From positions 1 through 64,000 of the forward strand of contig CAZJPV010000003.1 in NCBI GenBank assembly GCA_964547985.1: 64,000 nt of DNA, in the 5' to 3' direction. Below the pieces are notes generated by a model. It ran no database searches. It saw only the letters and a list, made by a program, of their open reading frames with translations, and had not been told where the DNA came from. Source of the DNA: JAPLJU01 sp964547985 (GTDB lineage: Bacteria; Desulfobacterota; Syntrophia; Syntrophales; UBA2192). Both the position numbers and the translations under genes were made by a program. Below, piece after piece: positions 35,217-43,567 of the stretch (position 1 is the first letter of the stretch; each line of letters starts with the position of its first letter).

Positions 35217-35966
35217 TCAGGGTGTGAAAAAATCTTCCTTTAAAAATTCGTTGATCCGGTAGTCACTGAATAAAGTGATTTCCTGGGTTATCCCATTAAT
35301 ATCGTACCTCTCAAAGCGAAGGGGAAGCCAGAACTTTTTTGAGATGGTGATGAGGTATTTCTCCGGTAGCCTGCCCTCGATGTAATCCATCCCCCAGAAC
35401 CAAAAGGTGATCTGATCATCGTATTCTCTCCACTCGGGGTTTCCCTGTTTCACGGCGCGAAGATTCTTAAAAAGGAAATCCAAAAAGTGTTCGATGCTTG
35501 TCTGGTCAAGCCGCTGCCCGGACGGGGACTTGAAAAGGGGGTGCGTGATGGAAAAACGAAGGGTGAAGGCCGATACAGCCTGGATCGGTCTCACGGAAAA
35601 ATCGTGATCCCCTCCCCGGTAGAAGATTGTCATACCCTCAAAGGGGTGAACAAAGTCCATCCGGTAGAGGTCCTTCCTCTTGAAATAGTACTTGAGATGG
35701 TATCGCTTCTCCTCGAAACCCCCGAAGAAGTAAATATTTTCAACATCGCAACTGTAGTTGTCGATTGTCTGGAAGAATGATCGCATCTGGCGGGCAAGCG
35801 ATAACACACGGTTCGAAGATACCTCTGCCCATAACGTAACGGGGAAAGTCGTCAGGCCGAGTAAGATAATAAGGGCCGAAAGAATAATAATCAGGTAGGG
35901 CCCCGGAAAGAGGCCGCCCACCGGATCAGGCGGGTGTTTTTTTCTCAGATTCACGTTAGGCATCAT
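35217..35966 (-). CDS. LolA-like/DUF1571-like exported protein
   Basis: The 249-residue protein has an N-terminal membrane or signal segment (residues about 22-46) and then an antiparallel strand-rich region with YSCDVENIYFFGGFEEKRYHLKYYFKRKDLYRMDF and a KKFWLPLRFERYD strand. That is the pattern of outer-membrane lipoprotein-sorting-like (LolA-fold) domains, in particular DUF1571. Its molecular role is unknown. It lies between the lipoprotein gene (12 bases upstream) and the selenoprotein gene (29 bases downstream), and the three are probably one operon. Confidence 0.6.
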   Translation of the reverse strand: MMPNVNLRKKHPPDPVGGLFPGPYLIIILSALIILLGLTTFPVTLWAEVSSNRVLSLARQMRSFFQTIDNYSCDVENIYFFGGFEEKRYHLKYYFKRKDLYRMDFVHPFEGMTIFYRGGDHDFSVRPIQAVSAFTLRFSITHPLFKSPSGQRLDQTSIEHFLDFLFKNLRAVKQGNPEWREYDDQITFWFWGMDYIEGRLPEKYLITISKKFWLPLRFERYDINGITQEITLFSDYRINEFLKEDFFTP

Positions 35967-35978
35967 GGCTGGCAGGTT

Positions 35979-37475
35979 TTACTTGAAAGTGAAATTGCTG
36001 TTGAACAGATCTGGGTCGTCAAAGTGGGCCCGTCCGCTCAGTAGGATTGCATGATGGCCTCGCTGCCTCATGCTTCCGATGGACGGGATCCCCATGGGAA
36101 AGAATATATAAGGTTCGATCCGATCCGTTTCCTGCCCGATGCCGCTCATATCAAAGAGGCTCACCCGTTCATGTTCTTCCCGGGGCAGGGATTCCAGCTC
36201 GCCGTATGGGGTGAGGTCGTAGAGGGTGAAGTCGCCGGGAATAGCCGCGGCAAGAAGTCCCTCGACCTGATGCCAGCCGGTCATGACCCGCATCACGGGC
36301 CTCTCGCCCTCTTTGATGTCGGGCATCCACGTGGGAACGAAGGGGTCAACGGCGAAGGCCCTCGGGATGATATGATCGATGCGATCCCTTTTCGGGGCGA
36401 AGAGGTGGTAACATCCGCAATTGTGCATGACGTCCCACATGAAGGGCTTTCCCTCCGGATCGAGAGATATTCTGAGGGTCAGCCCGTCCAAGCGGCCGTG
36501 CTCGATCCGGGGAGCCCTGTCGCCAGCCCGTTCAGGATACCAGAATACGTAGTTGATCTGGAGGATAGGATCCTTCTTGAGGAAGGCGTGGCTGATATAA
36601 TAGTAGACGCCCGGTTTTGATATATCGACGTCAGGGAGTTTTCCTTTCCAGGCGACGCTGCCTATTTCGTCATAAGATGCTGCCACATCCTGTATGATAA
36701 CCGGTGCAAAGGCGACAGCAAGCATCCTCTCCCCCTCAGGTTCCGGCCTCGGAATGTTCAGCGGGTTTTTTCTGGATACGTCAAGGATGGCCCTCACTTC
36801 TTTCTCGCTTATGAAACCCCGGATAGCCGGCGCGTAGGTTTTAAGCCGCCCCCGAACGGGGAGCTTCTCCGGCGGCGTCTCAAACCAGCTTCTGATGGTC
36901 TCCCTGACGTTATGGGTGATGATATTTTCCGGGATGTATGCCAGGGGGTAGAGCCCGAACACCCTCATGGCCGTCGAGTATTCGTCGGGCACGCCCACAA
37001 GCGGGATTAGCCTTTCATGGAAATCCTTCCGTGAAAGATCAGAGGTAAAAAGCGCACGGGAGCATGTCCCCATGCGGGACAGGAGGAGTCCGCGGTCCAC
37101 CTTTTCCTCCGGCATGAGTGCCCGAACGGAAGCGTCGGGCAGGTTGAGGATCTCCTTTCTTCTCGCTATTGAGTCCATTTCCCTCATCCATTCAACCCAC
37201 GCCTTTCTTTGGGCATCATTTCTGAGGTCGGTTTTCAGGGCGGCAAGGAAACGGTTGGTCCTGAGGTAGGGAAAACCGGGGACGGGGATACAAGATGCGT
37301 CTGATGTGCCGGCCTTGCGGACCACCTCGTCCACACCATCGAGAAATTTTTGGCATTCCGGGGGCCTGCCGAACTCCTCTGCTATTCTGTAAGATGCAGG
37401 CACACATCCCGAAATAGCAGAAATCACGATCATGATTGGCAAAAACAGTCTTGTCAGCTTCAGAAGGCTTTGCAT
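35979..37475 (-). CDS. Lipoprotein of unknown function
   Basis: From the ATG at 37475 the 498-residue protein starts with a basic residue, a hydrophobic stretch and the lipobox SAISGC, so Cys23 or so is probably lipidated; a longer frame to 37577 would put 34 residues before it. I recognise no domain. It has several conserved-looking acidic and His-containing blocks (NCGCYHLFAPKRDRIDH, WMPDIKEGERPVMRVMTGWHQVEG) and many aromatic residues. It is the first gene of the operon with the LolA-like and selenoprotein genes. The upstream 333 bases are AT-rich and divergent to the next gene. Confidence 0.6.
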   Translation of the reverse strand: MQSLLKLTRLFLPIMIVISAISGCVPASYRIAEEFGRPPECQKFLDGVDEVVRKAGTSDASCIPVPGFPYLRTNRFLAALKTDLRNDAQRKAWVEWMREMDSIARRKEILNLPDASVRALMPEEKVDRGLLLSRMGTCSRALFTSDLSRKDFHERLIPLVGVPDEYSTAMRVFGLYPLAYIPENIITHNVRETIRSWFETPPEKLPVRGRLKTYAPAIRGFISEKEVRAILDVSRKNPLNIPRPEPEGERMLAVAFAPVIIQDVAASYDEIGSVAWKGKLPDVDISKPGVYYYISHAFLKKDPILQINYVFWYPERAGDRAPRIEHGRLDGLTLRISLDPEGKPFMWDVMHNCGCYHLFAPKRDRIDHIIPRAFAVDPFVPTWMPDIKEGERPVMRVMTGWHQVEGLLAAAIPGDFTLYDLTPYGELESLPREEHERVSLFDMSGIGQETDRIEPYIFFPMGIPSIGSMRQRGHHAILLSGRAHFDDPDLFNSNFTFK

Positions 37476-37808
37476 TCTTGCAACACATGTTGTTTTTTTA
37501 TTAATGTTAACAGAAAAAAGGTGGATTTGGAATGCGCAATCCTCTCCTTCGTTTTTTGGAGATCCGGTTTCGTCCACCCCGCCCGGGCTCCGGGAATTTA
37601 TAAAGACGTTAAAAAATTTCTTTCAATGAATTGAACGTTTCTTTAAAAAATGAGTCATTACGGGAAATGGTCAAAAATCGCGATGGCGTAATAATCTGTT
37701 GAAATTCGTTAGGTTATAAAAATTTTTTGATTCAGATCAGTCTGGCATGCTTTTCTCAATAACAAGATGGCAAATAGGAAATAAAAAACTCTCAGGAGGA
37801 TTAAGGAT
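37476..37808. other. AT-rich divergent intergenic region
   Basis: 333 bases separate the lipoprotein gene (minus) from the small membrane protein gene (plus). It is far more AT-rich than the surrounding genes, notably at 37600-37740, and must hold the promoters for both. I could not define a convincing -35/-10 pair. A strong ribosome site (CAGGAGGATTAAGG, about 37794-37807) directly precedes the ATG at 37809. Confidence 0.55.
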
Positions 37809-38084
37809 ATGAAGAAGACACTTTCAATGGTAGGTTTGGTGGCATTCATGGTTCTTGTAACGGGAACCTTCTGCTTTGCTGAATACGCCGCAGCGGGCGT
37901 GGATAACTTCCCCTACTTCCATCTCGGTGCTCTCATCATCGGCGGGCTCACGATCATCTCCCTGAAGCAAAGATACGGCAAGATCTATCTGAGCGAGGCA
38001 ATCGGCTCTTTCGCGATGTACACCCTGCTCGTGGCCCTCTTCACCGCCCCGGTCGTGGATGCCGTCAGAAACCTCATCGGCTAA
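37809..38084 (+). CDS. Small membrane protein with signal peptide, probably highly expressed
   Basis: The 91-residue protein has a cleavable-looking signal peptide (ending near CFAEYA) and two further hydrophobic segments (residues about 38-52 and 68-82) joined by a basic loop SLKQRYGKIY. I do not recognise the family. A strong AGGAGG, an isolated transcription unit and a strong terminator 20 bases after the stop suggest abundant expression. Its function is unknown. Confidence 0.7.
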   Translation: MKKTLSMVGLVAFMVLVTGTFCFAEYAAAGVDNFPYFHLGALIIGGLTIISLKQRYGKIYLSEAIGSFAMYTLLVALFTAPVVDAVRNLIG

Positions 38085-38103
38085 CCAGGATCAGATAAAC
38101 AAG

Positions 38104-38137
38104 AAAAACCCCCTGTCCACTGTGGCGGGGGGTTTTT
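38104..38137 (+). terminator. Rho-independent terminator
   Basis: AAAAACCCCC and GGGGGGTTTTT pair around a 12-13-base loop and the 3' side runs into TTTTTATAT. It closes the single-gene unit at 37809-38084 and, being symmetrical, may also act on minus-strand transcripts. Confidence 0.85.
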
Positions 38138-38266
38138 ATATGCTTAATCCTCTAGATGACTATCCTTTAATTTTAACCTCTCTGATTCTCCTAAAATCCC
38201 ACTTCAAACAGAGATCTCTGAACCGGCGATAATGTGTGGGGGATGGTTTTCCCCGGGCGTGAGAGA

Positions 38267-38395
38267 TTAGCGTTCCTTACAGGAATCGTCAGTCTTTTTG
38301 GCCAGTCACGTTCCGTCGCCGAACCTTGGCAGGATATAGCGGTTAAGGATGAACCACAGGGCGATGAAAACGGCGAAAACCCCCCACTCGTTCAT
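38267..38395 (-). CDS. Tiny membrane peptide coupled to the QueG-like gene; possible Sec readthrough
   Basis: The ATG at 38395 overlaps the TGA of the QueG-like gene (ATGA). Up to the first TGA (38306-38308) it codes for 29 residues: a charged start, one transmembrane helix (VFAVFIALWFILNRYI) and LPRFGDGT. If that TGA were read as Sec the frame continues for 13 codons, with one Cys, to TAA at 38267-38269. A weak hairpin with a GUA loop lies 25 bases after the TGA. The coupling and single clear helix make the 29-residue peptide likely; the Sec extension is speculative. Confidence 0.5.
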
Positions 38396-39099
38396 ACGGT
38401 ATAACCCATTCTGTTGAGATAGGCCCTGGTCCGGGGGCAAACGGGAATACAGATTCCGCATATCGTCGCAGCGATCCCCGCCTTCGCGGATAGTTCGGTT
38501 GCCATGTTACAGCAGGCGTGGGCCTTGAAAAAAGAATCGCGGTCCTTCCCGGCAGACCAGATATCGCCCGACGGCGCCCTCCCCGGGCACGAATCAACAC
38601 AGGTAAAACATTGCTCACACCTCGAGACGGTCACCGGCCGGGCTGTCTCGAATGCCGCGTCCGTGAGGACTGACGTAAGCCTCAGTGCCGAACCGAAGGT
38701 CTCGGTAATGAGAAGGGCATTTTTCCCGATCCAGCCGAGCCCCGCCTTCGTGGCCACCGTCTTGTGCGGAAGGGCCGTCCGGAGGGTTTCCCGGTCAAAG
38801 TTCTCTGTCGTCGTCTGCAGTGCGAGACCGCTGAAGCCCTCTTTGTTGAGAATGTCGAGGGCATGTTGCCCGAGCTGGTCCAGGAGGGCGTTTACGCGTG
38901 CGTATTCCTTAAAGTATTCCTTTGTGGGGCCCCAGGTGATTTTCGATATGATCGCCGGGTTCATTGCCACGGCTATCGATATGCCGACGGGGAAGGACCG
39001 CCGTGCCTCCGCGGGAAGGTCCCGCAGGTCCGCAAAACCCACAAGGGATGCACCCCCGTCCTTGAGATGTTGTTTGATCTTTCTCTGAAGAGCCTTCAT
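38392..39099 (-). CDS. QueG-like 4Fe-4S double-cluster protein
   Basis: The 235-residue protein has the KAGLGWIGKNALLIT segment of epoxyqueuosine reductases and a ferredoxin-like cysteine pattern (CEQCFTCVDSCP and CGICIPVCP), but it is shorter than QueG (about 350 aa) and lacks the C-terminal repeat. It is therefore a QueG-superfamily Fe-S protein with unknown substrate. Its ATG overlaps the stop of the EamA gene (ATGA), and its stop overlaps the next small gene, so all three form one tightly coupled operon. A second relative is at 52684-53592. Confidence 0.8.
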   Translation of the reverse strand: MKALQRKIKQHLKDGGASLVGFADLRDLPAEARRSFPVGISIAVAMNPAIISKITWGPTKEYFKEYARVNALLDQLGQHALDILNKEGFSGLALQTTTENFDRETLRTALPHKTVATKAGLGWIGKNALLITETFGSALRLTSVLTDAAFETARPVTVSRCEQCFTCVDSCPGRAPSGDIWSAGKDRDSFFKAHACCNMATELSAKAGIAATICGICIPVCPRTRAYLNRMGYTV

Positions 39100-39989
39100 G
39101 ATTTCACCTGGGGGCTGCCCGCAAACTGCTGGATGACTACCCCGCTTATGATTAAGATAAGCCCGACCACCGTGGATAGCAAGATCTCCTCCCCCACGAT
39201 GAAATGGATGAAAAAAAGCGACAGAAAGGGCGCGGCATAGACGAGGTTACTCACCTGGGCCGTCGTTCTCGAAAGCTTCAGGGCCTTTAACCACAGGACG
39301 AAGGTAATCCCCATCTCGAAAAGACCCACATAGGCAACACCCAGAAGACCGGGGAGGGGCGGCCAGTAAAACTGCCCGAAGGCGGCGACGATGGCAAGCG
39401 TATAAAGGAAGCCGAAAGAGAAGTTCAAAAAGAGCTTAAGCACCTCGTCCCTCTTATCCTTGATATTGTAAATCCAGAAAAGGGCCCAGATGATTGAGCT
39501 CGAAAGTGCCAGGAGCGCGCCCGTCAGGTTTGTGAACTGAAAGGAAAAGACGTCGCCGCGAGTCGATATGACAAAGACGCCGGAAAAGCTGATCAGGATG
39601 GCAATGACGCTCATGAGGCCGCTGGGCTGTTTCAGAATCACGATGGAGAGAAGCACGAGCATGATCGGCCAGGTCCAGTTGAGGGGCTGTGCCTCCTGGG
39701 CCGGCAGGAGCGAATAGGCCTTGAAGAGGATGATGTAATAAAAAAAGGGGTTCAAAAAACCGAGAAGGGCGGAGTAGAGATATTCGCGATTTGAGAAGTT
39801 TGCAAGTTCGCGGAGCTTGCCCTGGTACAGGAGGATCAGAAACAGGGCTGCCATGGAGACGAATGACGCGTAGAAGAGAAGCTGGATGAAATTGAGATGG
39901 CGGAGGGTGATCTTGAAGGCCGAGGCGACGGTGGACCACAGCAGAACGGTCAATATCGCGTAGAAGTAAGCTTTTTTCTGCCTGTCCAT
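39096..39989 (-). CDS. EamA/DMT-family transporter
   Basis: The 297-residue protein has ten hydrophobic segments in two related halves, as expected of drug/metabolite transporters of the EamA family (for example RQKKAYFYAILTVLLWSTVASAFK at the start and LLSTVVGLILIISGVVIQ near the end). The substrate is unknown; amino acids, metabolites or cofactors are common for the family. First gene of a three-gene coupled operon with the QueG-like protein. Confidence 0.88.
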   Translation of the reverse strand: MDRQKKAYFYAILTVLLWSTVASAFKITLRHLNFIQLLFYASFVSMAALFLILLYQGKLRELANFSNREYLYSALLGFLNPFFYYIILFKAYSLLPAQEAQPLNWTWPIMLVLLSIVILKQPSGLMSVIAILISFSGVFVISTRGDVFSFQFTNLTGALLALSSSIIWALFWIYNIKDKRDEVLKLFLNFSFGFLYTLAIVAAFGQFYWPPLPGLLGVAYVGLFEMGITFVLWLKALKLSRTTAQVSNLVYAAPFLSLFFIHFIVGEEILLSTVVGLILIISGVVIQQFAGSPQVKS

Positions 39990-40164
39990 GGAGATCCTTC
40001 GGCTGCGGAGCCCTGGGGTGAAATCTATAACTTATGCGGGTGAACGTGACAAGGGCTAATTGAAAGTGGTCCCCCGGCCGGATGCATTTTCGTTGATCTC
40101 AAAGCCCCGGAAATGCATAATGGACGGGCATTTTTGATGTGAAAAGGAGAGAAAGGGAAATTTC

Positions 40165-40833
40165 ATGAAGCTGACAGACGACGTTTACGCTTACGAGTGG
40201 AAGAATTTCTTCGAAAATAACTGCAACAGCTTTTACATCGGCGGGAGCGTGCAGGCCCTCATCGACCCGGGACTGAAGGCGCACCTTTCGGGGCTCCTGG
40301 GACAGATGGACAAGGACGGTATCAAGCGGGAGGACATCCGCTACATCATCAACACTCATTCCCATCCCGATCACTACGAGGCCTCCGAAATCTTCAGCGG
40401 ATCCGAAGTGAAGATCGCCCTCTCAGCGGCGGAATTGGATTTCATGACGAAGGGACGGGGCGCCTACCTCTATGAGCTATTCGGACTGGAAGCGCCGAAG
40501 GTCCAGGTGAACCTTGTCCTCAATGACGGAGAAATCAAACTGGGAGAGGAAACCTTCCGGGTTGTCCACACCCCCGGCCATTCGCCGGGGTCGGTCAGTC
40601 TATACTGGCAGGCCAAGAAAGTCCTCTTCTCGGGGGATGTGATCTTCAGCCAGAACGTGGGAAGAACAGACTTCCCTGGGGGTGACAGCAGCCTGCTCAA
40701 GGAAAGCATCCGGTCCCTCTCAACGCTCGGGGCCGAGTACCTTCTGGCGGGTCACCTGGGGATCGTGAGGGGAGGGCGGAACGTGGCCCGGAACTTCGAA
40801 TTCGTGATCGAAAGAATCTTCTCCTACCTGTAG
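40165..40833 (+). CDS. MBL-fold metallo-hydrolase, copy B
   Basis: The 222-residue protein is a paralogue of the hydrolase at 15938-16579. It has the NTHSHPDHYEA metal motif, TPGHSPGS, FSGDVIFSQNVGRTDFPGGDSSLLKESI and a LAGHLG histidine. The two share about the whole length. The substrate is unknown. It stands alone with a 175-base upstream region and is followed by a methyltransferase gene after 36 bases. Confidence 0.88.
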   Translation: MKLTDDVYAYEWKNFFENNCNSFYIGGSVQALIDPGLKAHLSGLLGQMDKDGIKREDIRYIINTHSHPDHYEASEIFSGSEVKIALSAAELDFMTKGRGAYLYELFGLEAPKVQVNLVLNDGEIKLGEETFRVVHTPGHSPGSVSLYWQAKKVLFSGDVIFSQNVGRTDFPGGDSSLLKESIRSLSTLGAEYLLAGHLGIVRGGRNVARNFEFVIERIFSYL

Positions 40834-40869
40834 TCTCTTCCGGTTCGTCCGGGACTCAGACGAAGCGAG

Positions 40870-41433
40870 ATGACCGACCATTTCCGTTACGTAGCCAGGG
40901 TCTACGACCGCGTCATAAGGCCGCCTGACCCCGAAAGGTTGATGAGGATCCTGAAACTACCCGTCGCCGGTCCGATCCTGGATTTGGGGGGTGGAACGGG
41001 AAGGGTCTCCTCGCAGCTCAGATCCCTCGTCGGTAAGGCGGTCGTAACCGATTTTTCCATACTCATGTTGAGGCAGACCACGGGGAAGGGAGATTTATGG
41101 CCTGTCCGTGCCATGGGGGAAGCTCTCCCTTTTCCCGACGGGGTTTTTGATCGGGTGCTCATTGTGGATGCCCTCCATCACTTTCGAAACCAGAGGGATG
41201 CCATCGGGGAGAGCCTGAGGGTCCTGAGGCCGGGGGGCAGACTGGCCATCGAGGAGCCGGACATAAGACGCTTCGTCGTCCGTGCCGTTGCCTTCCTGGA
41301 GAACCTGTTCCTCATGGGGAGCCATTTTCACGAGCCACGGCAGATCATGGATATGATTGATGGTCAGGGGCTTACTGCGCGCATCGAGGGTTATTATTTT
41401 TTCCGGGTCTGGATTGTGGCGGACAAACCATGA
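40870..41433 (+). CDS. Class I SAM-dependent methyltransferase
   Basis: The 187-residue protein has motif I (ILDLGGGTGRVSSQL), motif II region (AMGEALPFPDGVFDRVLIVDALHH) and motif III (VLRPGGRLAIEEP) of UbiE-like methyltransferases. Substrate unknown. It follows the MBL gene by 36 bases and probably shares its transcript. Confidence 0.85.
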   Translation: MTDHFRYVARVYDRVIRPPDPERLMRILKLPVAGPILDLGGGTGRVSSQLRSLVGKAVVTDFSILMLRQTTGKGDLWPVRAMGEALPFPDGVFDRVLIVDALHHFRNQRDAIGESLRVLRPGGRLAIEEPDIRRFVVRAVAFLENLFLMGSHFHEPRQIMDMIDGQGLTARIEGYYFFRVWIVADKP

Positions 41434-41520
41434 CCGGGGACAAATCCTTTTTTACCCCCTTTCATTGCATCTGTCCGGATGATCGGCCGGGGTGCTTAAA
41501 GAAGGGTCGTGTATTGGATC

Positions 41521-43008
41521 ATGAAGAAAGAAGCGGTTCTTGTATTTCCCAATCAGCTCTTCGAGAGCCATCCCTTCGTATCGAAAGAGAGGCCGGTCAT
41601 CCTTGTCGAGGAACCGCGATTCTTCTTCGAGCCCTCCGCGGGGATCCGGTTTCACAAAAAGAAGCTCCTCCTTCACCGGGCCTCCATGCGCTTCTATCTC
41701 GATGAGCTCAGGTCCCGTGGCCTGCGGGTATCCTATGTGGATTACAGGGAATCGGGAAAGGGCGGCACACTCCTGAACCGGCTCGGTAAAGAAGGCGTTA
41801 AGAAAATCTTCCTGGCAGACCTCGCTGACTATGAACTTGAAAAGCGCATCCTCAAGGAGGCGAAGGAATCGGACCTTGAAGTGGAAGTCTCCGATACACC
41901 GAACTTTCTCACGTCGCAGGTGTGGATTCGAAAATATTTCACGGGGAAATCCCATTTTGCCATGACGCCCTTTTACATCGAGCAGAGAAAGCGCCTGGAT
42001 ATCATGGTGAAGGATGGAAAACCTCAAGGGGGCAGATGGAGCTTCGACCCGGAGAACCGAAGAAGGCTCCCGAAGGGGACGAAAATCCCGAAACTGAAAC
42101 TCCCGACTTCGAACCGGTATGTCACAGAAGCCCGGGAATATGTTGATGGCCTCTTCCCGGATCATCCTGGAGAAACGGAAGAATTCTTCTACCCCGTGAC
42201 AAGGAAGGATGCCCTTTCTTGGCTTCACAGCTTCCTCGAAGAAAGACTTCGTTATTTCGGCGATTACGAGGATGCCATGAGCCGGGAAGAGACGTTCCTT
42301 TTTCATTCGGTCCTCACACCGGCTCTGAACATCGGGCTTCTGACGCCCGCGCAGGTGGCAATGGAGACGCTGCATTATGCACGGGAGATAAGAAATGGTA
42401 TCCCGCTCAATTCTCTGGAGGGGTTCATTCGCCAAATCATCGGCTGGCGGGAGTTCATGAGGGCGGTCTATCTCCTTGCGGGAGAAAAGGAGCGCAAATC
42501 AAACTTCTGGGACCACAAACGAAAAATCCCCAAATCCTTCTATATGGGAACAACGGGGATCCAACCCCTGGACCATGTGATCCGGCACGTAACCGGCACA
42601 GCTTACTGCCATCACATCGAGCGGCTCATGGTCCTGGGAAATTTCATGCTTCTTTGCGAGATCGATCCCGGAGGGGTCTACCGCTGGTTCATGGAGATGT
42701 TCATCGACGCCTACGACTGGGTCATGGTCCCGAACGTTTACGGCATGAGCCAGTACGCCGACGGTGGTCTCATAACGACGAAACCCTACATCAGCTCATC
42801 GAATTATATCCTTAAAATGAGCGACTTTCCGAGGGCTGACTGGTGTGATGTGTGGGATGCCCTCTACTGGCGGTTCATTCACAAACACCGGGATTTGTTC
42901 GCGGGAAACCCCAGGATGCGGGTCATGACGTTTCAGTTCGACCGGATGGGTAAGAAACAGCGGGAAGGATATCTGGAAACAGCAGACGGTTTTCTTAAAT
43001 CTCTTTGA
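41521..43008 (+). CDS. Photolyase-related flavoprotein (FeS-BCP/DPRP family) lacking the Cys-x-x-Cys pair
   Basis: The 495-residue protein matches the deoxyribodipyrimidine-photolyase-related family (COG3046): VLVFPNQLFESHP start, LSRG...REFM region IIGWREFMRAVYLL, HHIERLMVLGNFMLL and MSQYADGGLITTKPY. These are FAD enzymes, and some repair (6-4) photoproducts. Known members bind a 4Fe-4S cluster through four Cys, two of them in a Y-C-x-x-C right after the KMSD block. Here that block reads KMSDFPRADWCDVWDALYW, shorter and with only one Cys. An Fe-S cluster of the usual kind is thus unlikely. A GTG at 41509 is an alternative start. Confidence 0.82.
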   Translation: MKKEAVLVFPNQLFESHPFVSKERPVILVEEPRFFFEPSAGIRFHKKKLLLHRASMRFYLDELRSRGLRVSYVDYRESGKGGTLLNRLGKEGVKKIFLADLADYELEKRILKEAKESDLEVEVSDTPNFLTSQVWIRKYFTGKSHFAMTPFYIEQRKRLDIMVKDGKPQGGRWSFDPENRRRLPKGTKIPKLKLPTSNRYVTEAREYVDGLFPDHPGETEEFFYPVTRKDALSWLHSFLEERLRYFGDYEDAMSREETFLFHSVLTPALNIGLLTPAQVAMETLHYAREIRNGIPLNSLEGFIRQIIGWREFMRAVYLLAGEKERKSNFWDHKRKIPKSFYMGTTGIQPLDHVIRHVTGTAYCHHIERLMVLGNFMLLCEIDPGGVYRWFMEMFIDAYDWVMVPNVYGMSQYADGGLITTKPYISSSNYILKMSDFPRADWCDVWDALYWRFIHKHRDLFAGNPRMRVMTFQFDRMGKKQREGYLETADGFLKSL

Positions 43009-43060
43009 GGTTTGCCGACAACTCACCACTGACAACTCATAACTTCGCCTCGCGAGCTTA

Positions 43061-43468
43061 TCACTCCCAGCCCAGGGGCGAATAGCCCTTTTCTCTAAGG
43101 CACCGATCCACGAACTGTTTGTAAACGGGGCTGGGCTCTGCGGCCTTGAAGATACCGTATGTCGCACCTGCCGCCGCCCCGCCTGCCGCGCCCTCAGCGA
43201 GTACCTGGCCAAAATCACCTCTGACAGCGCCAACAGCGGCACCGGTTGCCGCACCGATGGCCCCGCCCTTCAAGGCTCCCTCGGCGACTTTCGAATCCTG
43301 GTGCTTCTTGACGTAGGCCTCGGCCATCTGCATGCACTGATCGATGTCCCGCTGGGCCTGTTCCTGCCCGACCCTCTGCAGCTGTGCGTTGGGGTAGAGG
43401 ACGGGCCTCTGATGGGCCGCGCAGCCGAGAAGAACGAAAATGGAAATAAAAGCTAAAAGCTTCTTCAA
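43061..43468 (-). CDS. Glycine-zipper lipoprotein
   Basis: Starting at the TTG at 43468, preceded by GGAGG with 6-base spacing, the product begins MKKLLAFISIFVLLGC, a classic lipoprotein signal. It then has a Cys-containing helix and a glycine-zipper segment (GGAIGAATGAAVGAVRGDFG...GAAGGAAAGATYG) resembling RcsF/SlyB-type outer-membrane lipoproteins. 135 residues. An ATG four codons upstream (43480) has no such ribosome site. The gene is flanked by degenerate ACAACTCAT-type repeats at 43012-43045. Confidence 0.75.
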   Translation of the reverse strand: MKKLLAFISIFVLLGCAAHQRPVLYPNAQLQRVGQEQAQRDIDQCMQMAEAYVKKHQDSKVAEGALKGGAIGAATGAAVGAVRGDFGQVLAEGAAGGAAAGATYGIFKAAEPSPVYKQFVDRCLREKGYSPLGWE

Positions 43469-43567
43469 TTCACCCTCCATATTCCCATTCTGATGTATTG
43501 AACGATCAAGATCCCTTTCGGATGACCTTAAACGGCAGTGTAATCTATCAGATCGAATGATTTTGCT

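Noticed and set aside
34930..35262. Plus-strand frame over the selenoprotein gene
   Set aside because: It has no domain and runs antisense to a gene with strong evidence on the minus strand.
37738..37760. A sigma-54-type promoter (CTGGCATGCTTTTCTC) upstream of the small membrane protein
   Set aside because: The -12 element lacks the required GC at its fixed spacing; only the -24 half matches.
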